Assembly: GCA_030684575.1 (NCBI GenBank)
Contig: JAUXVD010000023.1
Location: 124,001-188,000, forward strand
Reading direction: 5' to 3'
Length of the DNA stretch: 64,000 nt
Source: Nitrospirota bacterium
GTDB lineage: Bacteria; Nitrospirota; Nitrospiria; Nitrospirales; Nitrospiraceae
Part shown: positions 1 to 8,266 of the stretch, piece by piece
Numbering within the stretch: position 1 is the stretch's first letter
Layout of the letters: every line of letters begins with the position of its first letter
Notes under the pieces: generated by a model
Database searches by the model: none
What the model saw: the letters and a program-made list of their open reading frames with translations, nothing else
Told to the model about the DNA's origin: nothing
Made by a program: the position numbers and the translations under genes

Positions 1-593
1 ATGCGAAGAGAGTGGTAGGTCGGTAATGATCGCTGATCGATGGTCGGCGTCAGGAAGACATCGATGAGCACCTTCTCCGCCACGAGATCGCTGAGCGCGC
101 TGTCCCCCTCACCCGTATAGTCTTTGTAGTATGTCTTGAACTGGATCACCGGAATGACGAATTGGAGTCGGAGCTCCACGCCTTCCGTTGTCACAATGGG
201 AGGGTTCGATGCCCCGGTGACATGGATGTAGGACTTTTGTCCGTTCCCGGCTTCGTGTGTGTATTTTTCCAGCGCAATGCGCCCTGAGAGGCCACGGCCC
301 AGGGAAAAGTTCGTATCTAACGGGCTTCGCATATTGCCCAGCTGGATAAACGACTTTGTCGGGTCTCCAAGAATCACCGTAAAGGGAATGACCTTCGTGA
401 TGGACCCAGGCGGTCCGTTGGATTGCTGTGGCATGGCTGGCTGTCCGGGCATCTGTGCCGGTGGTTGAGCCGGTGTAGGGAAAGGCGCAGGAACCGGTTG
501 CGGCGGGCGAGGGGGAAATACTTGAGCCATCGCGACCGAGCTCGAGAAGACCAGTCCCGCCGTGATCCCGATCAATCTACGGGAGATGTACAT
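1..593 (-). CDS. Exported protein of unknown function, C-terminus cut by window edge
   Basis: An open minus-strand frame runs from an ATG at 593 to the left edge without a stop. The N-terminus MYISRRLIGITAGLVF...AMA reads as a cleavable signal peptide. A Pro/Gln-rich stretch (about residues 25-55) follows, then a beta-rich segment with no motif I recognise. A GAGAGGGA ribosome-binding site lies just upstream of the ATG. It starts 19 bases after the stop of the Pro/Tyr/Gly-rich lipoprotein gene on the same strand, so the two are probably co-transcribed and both exported. No function is assigned. Confidence 0.8.
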   Translation of the reverse strand, partial: MYISRRLIGITAGLVFSSSVAMAQVFPPRPPQPVPAPFPTPAQPPAQMPGQPAMPQQSNGPPGSITKVIPFTVILGDPTKSFIQLGNMRSPLDTNFSLGRGLSGRIALEKYTHEAGNGQKSYIHVTGASNPPIVTTEGVELRLQFVIPVIQFKTYYKDYTGEGDSALSDLVAEKVLIDVFLTPTIDQRSLPTYHSLR

Positions 594-612
594 AGGAATA
601 TCCCTCTCTCAC

Positions 613-2349
613 TTATTCGTGTTTAAACCAGCGGGTGACGGTCACATCTTGCCCTGGCTGACCGGCCATATACGAGAGCGGGGTCACTTGTGTGGTGGTG
701 CCGGTTTCGTCTTTCACGGTGACGATCCCACGAGTTTTCGTCGCGCCGACCCCTCGTGGAATGACTGGCGGTTCTTCGACCTTCGCCACGATGGTGCTCG
801 TGGGACGTGGTTCAGCCGCCATCTTCGCCATGCTCTCTTCAAGGTCTGTTCGTCGATTCGCCGAGGCGACGACATAAAATGTTTCAATTCCCTTTACCTG
901 ATCGAGGCTGAACCAGTAGGGCCCTTCTGGAAACGCCACTTCTTGATCCTTTTTCACCGGATTTGCCGTCGTGCCCGATTTGGTGGGGAAGACCGGTTCC
1001 GCCCATGCTGATCCATCGATTGAGACGATGTACACATAACAGTCGCAGCTTGTGCGTACCACCAGCTTGAACTTATCTCCGGCGTCTTTTTCCCCCCCAC
1101 CGTCGGTGAGTACGTCGCCATCGTTCATTAAGACCACTTCTTTGCCTTTAGCGGTTTGTTTCTGACGAATCAGCGCCACATCGATGGCCACTGGTTCAGC
1201 AGGTACTCCACGAGGATAGATCCCAGCCCCTCCGTTGGGTTGTCCCCCGTACGGCTGAGGTTGCGCGGCTGCGCCATATCCGCCATATGCTTGCTGTTGT
1301 TGTGGTGGGGCTCCGTACGGTGATGGAGTGCCATATCCTGGCTGCGCTTGTCCGTACCCGGATTGTGCCTGTCCGTATCCTGGCTGAGACTGGCCATATC
1401 CAGGCTGCGCTTGGCCGTAGCCTGGTTGCGTGGCTGCGCCAGCCCCATAGGGATTGTTTGGATCGTAACCTGCCTGTGGAAGAGACGCCGCCCCTCCATA
1501 GGGATTGGCCTGACCAGGCTGAGCAGGCATTCCAGTGTTTCCATACGGATTTTGTGTGCCATAGGGGTTCGGCGTTCCGTACGGTTGATTGGTCGAACCA
1601 TAGGGGTTCTGTTGGCCCGGCTGAGTTTGATACCCACTGTTGCCATAGGGATTCTGCGACCCGTAGGGATTTTGAGTAGCAGCAGGGTTTGGAGGTTGCC
1701 CGTATGGCGATGCTGTTCCATAAGGAGAGGCAGGCTGTCCGTATGGATTCTGCGCCCCTGCTCCATAGGGATTGTTTGGGTCGTAGGCGCCGGCTTGTCC
1801 AGGGTACGTCTGCTGCCCGGGATATTGCTGTTGGGGCATGCCCGGTTGTCCGCCATAGCCGGAGGCTGCTCCATAGGGATTGGCCTGTGCTCCTCCTGGA
1901 TAGGTCATAGCGCCGGGGTTCTGGGCTCCGGCTCCATAGGGATTATTCGGATCATAGGCGCCGGCTTGCCCAGGGTAGGTTTGTGGCCCGGGATATTGTA
2001 GTTGGGGCATGCCCGGCTGTCCTTGAGGCGCTGGTTGCCCGGGAAACCCAGGCTGACCTTGAAATCCCGGTTGGCCTTGAGGCCCCAGTTGACTCTGCAT
2101 GCCAGGCCCTGCCGGAAGGCCCTGCATATAGGGACTGGCCATGCGATTCACGAGGTTGCTGAGGTTGTCGCGATGCTTGGATCCGTAATTGGACAGGCCG
2201 GTTTGGAAGAGATTCTTGGCAAACTCAAAAGCTATTGGAACCAGGAACGGCGCGGCTGCACAGGAGCTGAGGAGCAGGGTGCCCGCGAGGGCCATGCCGA
2301 CTCCCTGTTGATAGACTCTGTACGGCCTCATCATTGTATATCGCATCAT
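613..2349 (-). CDS. DUF4384 lipoprotein with long Pro/Tyr/Gly repeat region
   Basis: 578 residues in three parts. The first is a lipoprotein signal with lipobox LSSC (Cys30). The second, about residues 85-375, is low-complexity and built from short repeats such as NPYG, DPNNPYGAGAQ and GQPGYGQAQ. The third is a C-terminal DUF4384-type domain (about residues 390-520: VVRTSCDCYVYIVSIDG, then FPTKSG), ending in KTRGIVTVKD and a tail. A GGAG box precedes the first ATG. The downstream caspase-like gene carries the same DUF4384 domain and a nearly identical ATRGIVTVYD motif, so the two may act together at the cell surface. The gene is divergent from the ECF sigma operon, and the sigma factor may control both sides. 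The repeat region probably forms an extended or gel-like spacer; that part is inference. Confidence 0.85.
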   Translation of the reverse strand: MMRYTMMRPYRVYQQGVGMALAGTLLLSSCAAAPFLVPIAFEFAKNLFQTGLSNYGSKHRDNLSNLVNRMASPYMQGLPAGPGMQSQLGPQGQPGFQGQPGFPGQPAPQGQPGMPQLQYPGPQTYPGQAGAYDPNNPYGAGAQNPGAMTYPGGAQANPYGAASGYGGQPGMPQQQYPGQQTYPGQAGAYDPNNPYGAGAQNPYGQPASPYGTASPYGQPPNPAATQNPYGSQNPYGNSGYQTQPGQQNPYGSTNQPYGTPNPYGTQNPYGNTGMPAQPGQANPYGGAASLPQAGYDPNNPYGAGAATQPGYGQAQPGYGQSQPGYGQAQSGYGQAQPGYGTPSPYGAPPQQQQAYGGYGAAAQPQPYGGQPNGGAGIYPRGVPAEPVAIDVALIRQKQTAKGKEVVLMNDGDVLTDGGGEKDAGDKFKLVVRTSCDCYVYIVSIDGSAWAEPVFPTKSGTTANPVKKDQEVAFPEGPYWFSLDQVKGIETFYVVASANRRTDLEESMAKMAAEPRPTSTIVAKVEEPPVIPRGVGATKTRGIVTVKDETGTTTQVTPLSYMAGQPGQDVTVTRWFKHE

Positions 2350-2530
2350 CGGTGATCTCCGTGCTCTTGTCCCGTAGGTCGAGTCGAGTCGTCGGAAGGT
2401 TCACGGCATTGTAGACTGGCCTCGAAGGAGGGTCAATCAAACCCCCTGCTATTGAGGGGCCGGGGCAAATGTGTTAGAGCAATGGCGCAATTCGGTCCTG
2501 CTCCTGTCTCCACATTGAACGAATGGCGCG

Positions 2531-3109
2531 ATGGACGCGACTCACTGGCACGATGTCTCAGACCCTGATCTTCTGGCCGCAGTGGCCGGCCGTGATGCCG
2601 CAGCATTTGAACGCCTCTATCAACTCTACGAGAAACGCGTCTATCAATATGTCTGTACCCTGGTCTACGACCCCACGCTGGCAGAAGAAGTGGTGGTGGA
2701 TGCCATGATGGCAGTATGGCGCGGTGCCGGAAGCTTTTCCCGTTCTTCGCGTGTGTCGACCTGGATCTTCGGGATTGCGCGGCACAAGGCCTTGGATGCG
2801 CTCCGGCGCGCCGGGCGCCATTATCATGATGTGGCGTTGGATGAGGCGCTCGAATTGCCGAATGCCCAAGACAGTCCCGCAGAGTCGGTCAATCGGAAGC
2901 AAGTGACCTCGTTAACGCAGCTGGCCTTGCAGACACTCTCGCGGGAGCATCAGGAGGTGCTTCGTCTCGTGTTTTACGAAGAGCTGCCGTATGAAGAGAT
3001 TGCGGATCTCCTGTCGATCCCGACTAATACGGTGAAAACCCGTGTGTATTATGCCAAGCAGCGTCTCAAACATCATCTTCAGCAACTTGCCGAGGATCAG
3101 CGAGTCTAA
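2531..3109 (+). CDS. ECF-type RNA polymerase sigma factor
   Basis: 192 residues, the usual ECF size. Region 2 (about residues 25-95) contains FERLYQLYEKRVYQYV and an EVVVDAMMAVWR helix followed by STWIFGIARHKALD, the typical -10 recognition segment. Region 4 (about 130-185) has LPYEEIADLLSIPTNTVKTRVYYAKQRLKHHL, a helix-turn-helix for -35 binding. The stop codon directly abuts the ATG of the anti-sigma gene, so the pair is translationally coupled. By the logic of such pairs the sigma factor is held inactive at the membrane until a cell-envelope signal arrives. Likely targets are the flanking caspase-like and DUF4384 genes (inferred from position only). Confidence 0.93.
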   Translation: MDATHWHDVSDPDLLAAVAGRDAAAFERLYQLYEKRVYQYVCTLVYDPTLAEEVVVDAMMAVWRGAGSFSRSSRVSTWIFGIARHKALDALRRAGRHYHDVALDEALELPNAQDSPAESVNRKQVTSLTQLALQTLSREHQEVLRLVFYEELPYEEIADLLSIPTNTVKTRVYYAKQRLKHHLQQLAEDQRV

Positions 3110-3778
3110 ATGGTAGAACCAGAGACACAGGATCATCCCATCCATGCTGAGGGAGCCCTCTTACCCTGGTATCTGAACGGCACTCTCCAGGAGGAGGAAC
3201 GCCGTCACGTTGACCAGCACCTTTCGTCCTGTGCCTCCTGTCGTGCGGAACTGGAGGAATTGGCTCAGCTGAATGTGCAGTTGCATGAAGTCTATGCGGC
3301 GCAGTCCGAACCGTCGATCAGGACTCAGCGAACAGTACGCGCACAAATCCAACGAGAGACCTCCGAGAAGGGCGCCAAGCCTATGACCGGTTCAGCATGG
3401 CTGGACGGGCTGGATGCTTGGTTCCGCTCTCTTTTTATTCCTCGATGGGCGCCCGCGCTTGCGGTCACGTTGCTCGTGGCTCAACTGGGATTGCTTCTGT
3501 GGAGTCTGACCCTGCCGACTCTGTCTGATCAGGTGACGACCAGGGGGCTTGGCGCGCCAACGGTCAAGCTGCGTGTGGTATTCCAGGAGACGGCATCTGC
3601 GCGACAGATTCGTATGCTCGTTCAAGGAGTGCATGGAAGAATCGTGGATGGGCCGGCTTTAGATGGCGCCTATATCATGGAGGTTCCAGCCGGGGACCAG
3701 GCTGCCGCACAGAAGAAGGTTGAGGCTCTGCGTAGCCAGCCTGAGAGTATTCGTACGGTTGAGCCGATGACACCGTGA
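3110..3778 (+). CDS. Membrane anti-sigma factor with zinc-finger domain
   Basis: 222 residues. The N-terminal zf-HC2-like anti-sigma domain shows the zinc motif H-x3-C-x2-C (H37, C41, C44 in HLSSCASC). One hydrophobic segment (about residues 115-140) would cross the inner membrane. The periplasmic C-terminal part (about 145-222) contains VQGVHGRIVDGP and a short alpha/beta fold seen in other Gram-negative anti-sigma factors. The ATG begins on the base after the sigma factor stop, as expected for a stoichiometric partner. It ends 89 bases before the caspase-like gene on the same strand. The cognate signal cannot be read from sequence. Confidence 0.9.
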   Translation: MVEPETQDHPIHAEGALLPWYLNGTLQEEERRHVDQHLSSCASCRAELEELAQLNVQLHEVYAAQSEPSIRTQRTVRAQIQRETSEKGAKPMTGSAWLDGLDAWFRSLFIPRWAPALAVTLLVAQLGLLLWSLTLPTLSDQVTTRGLGAPTVKLRVVFQETASARQIRMLVQGVHGRIVDGPALDGAYIMEVPAGDQAAAQKKVEALRSQPESIRTVEPMTP

Positions 3779-3867
3779 ACCTGAAGAAGCCGGCCTGCGA
3801 CTGACGTATAGATGAGACGTGCAGGGTGCCTCGTTTCCCGAGACCCCGTAGACGAAAGGCGATGTTG

Positions 3868-6105
3868 ATGAGAATCTCATTCTGGCCGCAACTGAGTGCG
3901 GTCATTCTGTGCACGACCCTGGGTGCCATTGGAGACAGCGGGGCATTGGCACAATCCGCAGCGACAGACAGTGGTTCCGGTGTGAAACGCGCGCTGCTGG
4001 TCGGCATCAATAAATATCAAGCCGTACCCAAGCTCCAAGGCTCGATCAACGATATTGAGACCATGCGGCAGATTCTGCTGACGCGTTGGGGATTTCCGGA
4101 GAGAAATATCAGCATCCTCAAGGATGACGCCGCGACGCGTGCCGGTATTCTGGCCGCATTGGAACAGTTGGTGAAGGAGACGGGGCCACAGGATACCGTG
4201 TATTTCCATTTTTCTGGCCATGGGTCGCAGGTGGAGGATTTGAACGGCGATGAAGAGGATGGCCTCGACGAGACCCTTGTCCCGCAAGATGGTCGTTCGG
4301 GAGATGTGCGGGATATCACGGATGATGAGTTGGATGCTGTGTTTGCCAGATTGCGCGCCAAGAACGCTTTCATTGTCTTGGACTCGTGCCACTCCGGTAC
4401 GGCGACCCGCTCACTGGATATCCGTACCAGATCGATTCCTCAAGATCACCGGGTCGATATCTATCGGAAGGCCGATCAGGCATCCGTCAAAACGCGAGCG
4501 GTGATCCCGGTCGTCACGTCCCGGTATGTGGTCATGAGCGGCGCTGCGTCCAATCAGGAAGCGCTCGATGGACCGGTTGATGGCCGCTATCATGGCTTTT
4601 TCACATTTGCCTTGGCACGGAGCCTGAGTACGGCAGGAGCAGGGGCGACGCCCCGCGATATTTTCGGAGGAGTCGAACGGGAACTGAAACGCATTCAGAC
4701 ACATTTCGGCCGCTCGTCCATGCCGGAACCGCAATTGGAAGCACCGCCGGATCTTCTGGAGAAAACCCTGTTCGGTGCGACGAGTGGAGGAACGGGCGTT
4801 GCCTCGCAGAGTCAGGCTTCTCGATTACCCTGGCTGGAGGTGCAGCCAGGCGTCGGCGGGCAGGTGACACTCATCAGCGGGGTGCTACTCGGTGCCGGGC
4901 CAGGATCAATGTGGACGTTATATCCGCCGGGGGAAGTCAATTTTCTACCGGGGAGAGCGCTCGCTGTCGCGACGGTGACACAGACATCCGGAAAGGATTC
5001 GCTCGCCAAGCTGCAGAAAGCTGAGAGTGCGATTCCAAAGGGTGCTCGAGCGGTGGCGCTGCTGCCTGCCGCAAGTGGAGAAAAAGTTCCCATCCGGATT
5101 GTCGATGTTCCTCACGAGCGCCGCACACATATCGAGGACATCCTCAAGAGGAACATCGCCGAGGTTGAACTAGTGGGGCAGGAGAAGACGGCTCGATTCC
5201 TGGTCGATACCAAGGGAAGCGACTTGCGCCTCCTTGCAGCTGACGGCCTGGAGGTGGTGGCGTCATTTTCGACGCTCGACGATCAATGGGGAGCCGGTCT
5301 GGCCCTGGTGGTCTCTCGCTCAGCGAATGCATCGGAATTGCTGTCGCTGGATAATCCCTCCACTCAATTGAAAATGAACGTTCGGGTCGTGAATGCCGCC
5401 GCGCACAAGCCAGCAGTCGGTACCCGTGGCATCGCAGTCGTGGCGGGGAATACGAAGCCGGCTCAGTACCGCATTCGACGGTCGAAAGAGACGCGGTCAG
5501 AGAAGAACAGTTTGCAATTGGAAGTCAGCGTGAGTGCCGATTCATACGTGACGATTGTGGATGTCGACTCAGAAGGCGGTGTCAATCTTCTGTTTCCCAA
5601 TAATTATCAGCAGCCCAGTTTTGTCACGGACGGGTTTGTCCGCGCCGGTGAGGCTGTCCTGATTCCTGACTCGCTCAAGCCCGGTAATCGTGCTGGCTTT
5701 TACTGGGACTACACCCCGCCGAAAGGCACGGATACCATTCGCGTCTTCACCAGTACAGATATCCAGACTGCCCAGATGCTTCGCCAGCGAGTGCAGACGC
5801 TTCAGAATACCGCAAGTCACACAAGCGGAGCGGTGAAGACCCGAGGGGTGGCTGCCGGCATCGGCAGCATCCGTCAGGATCTGGCCAAGATCGCCACGAG
5901 GGGGATTGTGACCGTGTACGATCCGTCCTCGCATGTGCCAGGCACTGCAATCGCTGATCAGTCTGAGCCCCCCTCAGCGGTGATGCCAGCGCCGGCAGAT
6001 CCTGTTGCGCTGACGCCGCCGTTGCCCTCAAGCGAACCGGTCATGCCAACTGCACCAGCGGCAGATTGGGCTGCGACCTCGGTGACGATTCTCGTGGAAG
6101 GGTGA
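3868..6105 (+). CDS. Secreted caspase-family (metacaspase) protease with DUF4384 domain
   Basis: The chosen ATG follows an AAAGG box by 8 bases and opens a signal peptide (MRISFWPQLSAVILC...ALAQ); an in-frame ATG at 3862 is possible. The peptidase C14 domain (about residues 38-290) has both catalytic motifs: His118 in HFSGHGS and Cys174 in VLDSCHSG. The acidic stretch NGDEEDGLDE after the His is typical of metacaspases, which prefer Arg/Lys at P1. After a middle region of unknown fold comes a DUF4384 domain (about 530-630, with YVTIVDVDSEGGVNLLFPN), then KTRG and ATRGIVTVYD motifs and a Pro/Ala-rich tail. Export to the periplasm or surface is predicted. Location behind an ECF sigma/anti-sigma pair suggests stress-induced expression (inference). 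Confidence 0.9.
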   Translation: MRISFWPQLSAVILCTTLGAIGDSGALAQSAATDSGSGVKRALLVGINKYQAVPKLQGSINDIETMRQILLTRWGFPERNISILKDDAATRAGILAALEQLVKETGPQDTVYFHFSGHGSQVEDLNGDEEDGLDETLVPQDGRSGDVRDITDDELDAVFARLRAKNAFIVLDSCHSGTATRSLDIRTRSIPQDHRVDIYRKADQASVKTRAVIPVVTSRYVVMSGAASNQEALDGPVDGRYHGFFTFALARSLSTAGAGATPRDIFGGVERELKRIQTHFGRSSMPEPQLEAPPDLLEKTLFGATSGGTGVASQSQASRLPWLEVQPGVGGQVTLISGVLLGAGPGSMWTLYPPGEVNFLPGRALAVATVTQTSGKDSLAKLQKAESAIPKGARAVALLPAASGEKVPIRIVDVPHERRTHIEDILKRNIAEVELVGQEKTARFLVDTKGSDLRLLAADGLEVVASFSTLDDQWGAGLALVVSRSANASELLSLDNPSTQLKMNVRVVNAAAHKPAVGTRGIAVVAGNTKPAQYRIRRSKETRSEKNSLQLEVSVSADSYVTIVDVDSEGGVNLLFPNNYQQPSFVTDGFVRAGEAVLIPDSLKPGNRAGFYWDYTPPKGTDTIRVFTSTDIQTAQMLRQRVQTLQNTASHTSGAVKTRGVAAGIGSIRQDLAKIATRGIVTVYDPSSHVPGTAIADQSEPPSAVMPAPADPVALTPPLPSSEPVMPTAPAADWAATSVTILVEG

Positions 6106-6401
6106 TGTGTTGGGTCGGTCCAGATCTGACGACTGAGGGCCAATAGTCATGGCGAGAGCAGACTTTGCCGCTTCGCTGATCCTTCCAGTTCCTGCCATCC
6201 ACTGACAGAGCCTGACTCCCGATCGCGGGGGTGTTTTGGTGTCTCTACCGGCTTTCGGGCTGCCCTGTAGGCGTGATCATGATGCTCGGAGCAGGTGTGG
6301 TCATGCAAGGTCTCACGCTCCACGAATTATGAAGCGTTTCCAGCACGGCATGATTCTCTGGTTGCTGTCGTCAGAAGAGAGAGCAGGGAAGAGATGTAAT
6401 G

Positions 6402-6477
6402 TGGTGCGCCCGACAGGACTTGAACCTGTAGCCTTCTGATCCGTAGTCAGATGCTCTATCCATTGAGCTACGGGCGC
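6402..6477 (-). tRNA. tRNA-Arg (anticodon ACG), CCA encoded
   Basis: Read on the minus strand the 76 bases fold into a full cloverleaf. The 7-bp acceptor stem is GCGCCCG/CGGGCGC and the D-arm is GCTC/GAGC. The anticodon stem is TCTGA/TCAGA with loop CTACGGA, giving anticodon ACG. The variable loop is AGGCT and the T-arm is ACAGG-TTCAAGT-CCTGT. A discriminator A and a genomically encoded CCA end follow. ACG (read as ICG after deamination) decodes CGU/CGC/CGA arginine codons. It sits alone between the caspase-like gene and an exported FN3 protein. Confidence 0.96.
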
Positions 6478-6615
6478 GTACGAGAAGCACAGTTTCACCG
6501 GGCCCCACGCGTTACGCTCTATCGAGCCATGCGGAGAATGAAGGGCGGTCGGATTACGCTGCAGACAGGGGTTATACAGGTGTCTGGCCTGGCGGGTCAA
6601 GGGATCGTAGAAACT

Positions 6616-7569
6616 TTAGAGTAGGGGCTTGCTCACTTCGGTGGAGCAGGCGCTTTCATTGCCTACATTGTCGAATGCACTGACGCAGAAATAGTACGTC
6701 CTGCCAACGGTGAGATTTGAGGCATTGTAGGCGGCTACAGACCCTAGTGTGATGGGAGGGTTGTACAGTTGTGATTGTGTCCCGATGTAGACCTTATATC
6801 CGGCTAGATCTGGTTCTGTGTTTGCGGTCCAGCTGAGACCAACGGATCCTGTCGTCGAGGTCGGCTGGCTGAGGGTGAGGGAGACAGGGATCTGTTGGGG
6901 AGAATTGGTGGCCCCTGAAGCGGTGACCGCGATGACGGTGCTGTACGTGCCTGCCGTTAGTCCTTGAATGTTCACACTCGCACTTACCTGATCGGTTTCC
7001 GTGGTGGTCGTGCCAGCCGAGGTATTGAGCGCCAACCAGGCGGCAGATTCCGTCATGCTCCACGTGAGCGTTCCACCGGTAGGGTTGAGCAGGTTCATGG
7101 TTCTTGCCAGGGGATTCGCTCCTCCCGCTGTGCCTGAAAAACTGAGGCTTGCCGGATTCAGAAGGATGCTGGGACTTGCCGTTGTCCCGCCGCCGGAGAC
7201 GATAAAGCTCACGGTAACGGACTCAGTCTCGAAGCGGCCATAGCGGTCTGCGATGGCGATCTGAACGGTGCTGGTGTAGGTGCCGGCCGAGAGGCCAAGC
7301 TGGTTCACTTGCATGGTTATCGTATCTTGCTCCCTTGAGATGGTTCCCGATGCCGGGGAGACTGCGAGCCAGGGCGAGGTTTCCGTCACTGTCCAATGCC
7401 TGGCCACGAGCGTCCTCTTTGAAAACCTTACGGATTGAGCCGGTGGGGTGGGCCCACCGGATGTCGCCGTAAAGGTGAGGGTACTGGGTGCATAGGAGAA
7501 GGCGAAGAGCGCAGATGGATCGAGAAGACTTACCGCAGCGATGGGCATCCAGAGCGCGAGAGAGAGCAT
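6616..7569 (-). CDS. Exported BACON/FN3-domain protein
   Basis: 317 residues. A hydrophobic N-terminus (ALWMPIAAVSLLDPSALFAF) is a probable signal peptide, though it lacks an obvious basic n-region. Two BACON-like beta domains follow (about residues 28-125 and 130-225), each with the W-x-x-x-E/S-x-x-x-WL pattern (WTVTETSPWLAV, WSMTESAAWLAL) and a later AGTY-strand. A fibronectin type III domain ends the protein (about 230-315: VGLSWTANTEPDLAGYKVYIG ... YYFCVSAFDNVGNES). BACON domains usually mediate carbohydrate or mucin contact; FN3 acts as a spacer. No catalytic domain is present. An in-frame stop four codons upstream restricts the start to this ATG or an internal one; no strong ribosome-binding site is seen. 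Confidence 0.8.
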   Translation of the reverse strand: MLSLALWMPIAAVSLLDPSALFAFSYAPSTLTFTATSGGPTPPAQSVRFSKRTLVARHWTVTETSPWLAVSPASGTISREQDTITMQVNQLGLSAGTYTSTVQIAIADRYGRFETESVTVSFIVSGGGTTASPSILLNPASLSFSGTAGGANPLARTMNLLNPTGGTLTWSMTESAAWLALNTSAGTTTTETDQVSASVNIQGLTAGTYSTVIAVTASGATNSPQQIPVSLTLSQPTSTTGSVGLSWTANTEPDLAGYKVYIGTQSQLYNPPITLGSVAAYNASNLTVGRTYYFCVSAFDNVGNESACSTEVSKPLL

Positions 7570-7999
7570 CGTCTTATAGTGTTACATGCTGTGCCGTCCG
7601 TCGTATTGTGTTAATGCGCGAGCGGGGTGACGTGGGTCATCCTGCCGGGTTGTTCAGTCTTCTTGACATGTTGGTTCAGCAATCGCTGTGCCACTGCAGA
7701 AAGAGAGAGGCATAAGACCAGGACAAGTCCTGTTTCTAGTGACTTAGGGTGAGGCGTCTGGAAACGGTTGCCTGAAATATTATGTAGAGATCGTACTGTG
7801 CCACCTTCAATTCATCGACTGTGGGGAGAGCAGTCTGTCTCGCGATGTTGTTCGTTGCATATCGTTGTAGGCGTGCCGTATGCGTCAGGATCCGTGCACC
7901 CGTCGGCCAAGAAAGAAAAAACGATGTTCAGATTTTCCTCTCTCAGGTAGGATGACGTCGGACTGTGGCCTGCGAAACTCACTAGGGAAGCTGTACGCG
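7570..7999. other. Intergenic stretch without recognisable gene
   Basis: About 430 bases between the divergent FN3-protein and small membrane-protein genes. Frames here are short and lack protein-like composition or a good start. It presumably holds the promoters of both neighbours, but no confident -35/-10 pair stands out. Confidence 0.5.
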
Positions 8000-8266
8000 A
8001 TGTCGGACCAGCAATGTACGCAACATGGGATTCAAGTGCCGGATACGCCGAGGGGCTGCTCTGGTGGGATTCAGCTCGTGATCCAATGGACGATCGGTAC
8101 AGTGTTTGCCGTGCTCCTGGGATCGTGGTTGGTCTGGTGGGCCATACATCTTCAGCGGCAATTCGCGGAAGATGAGATCCGGGCTGCTTGCGAACGGGTC
8201 ATGCCGGATACGGTGCAGCGCTGTGTGGATACGGTGGTGATTCAACGGGGAGGCGCAAGGCGATGA
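8000..8266 (+). CDS. Small single-pass membrane protein
   Basis: 88 residues from the ATG that follows an AGGGAAG box by 9 bases. One transmembrane helix (about residues 28-50, IQWTIGTVFAVLLGSWLVWW) separates a short N-terminal part from a C-terminal amphipathic tail with two Cys residues (AACERVMPDTVQRCVD). No family is recognised. Its stop overlaps the ATG of the outer-membrane barrel gene (ATGA), so both are translated from one message. It may help or accompany the barrel protein, which is inference. Confidence 0.7.
   Translation: MSDQQCTQHGIQVPDTPRGCSGGIQLVIQWTIGTVFAVLLGSWLVWWAIHLQRQFAEDEIRAACERVMPDTVQRCVDTVVIQRGGARR

Noticed and set aside
1348-2001. Long plus-strand frame opposite the Pro/Tyr/Gly repeats
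   Set aside because: It is the low-complexity antisense of a repetitive gene, rich in Arg/Ile/Ser, without ribosome-binding site or domain.
1270-2080. Possible CRISPR or minisatellite in the repeat tract
   Set aside because: Units are short, variable, in frame and encode NPYG-type peptides; no constant repeat with unique spacers and no cas genes.
3868-6105. Metacaspase as a CRISPR-linked CHAT/TPR protease (Craspase)
   Set aside because: It has a signal peptide, metacaspase motifs and a DUF4384 domain, and there is no CRISPR effector nearby.
6313-6600. Minus-strand frame of 95 codons overlapping the tRNA
   Set aside because: It contains AQWIEHLTTDQKATGSSPVG, the well-known false translation of a tRNA gene; the sequence is tRNA-Arg.
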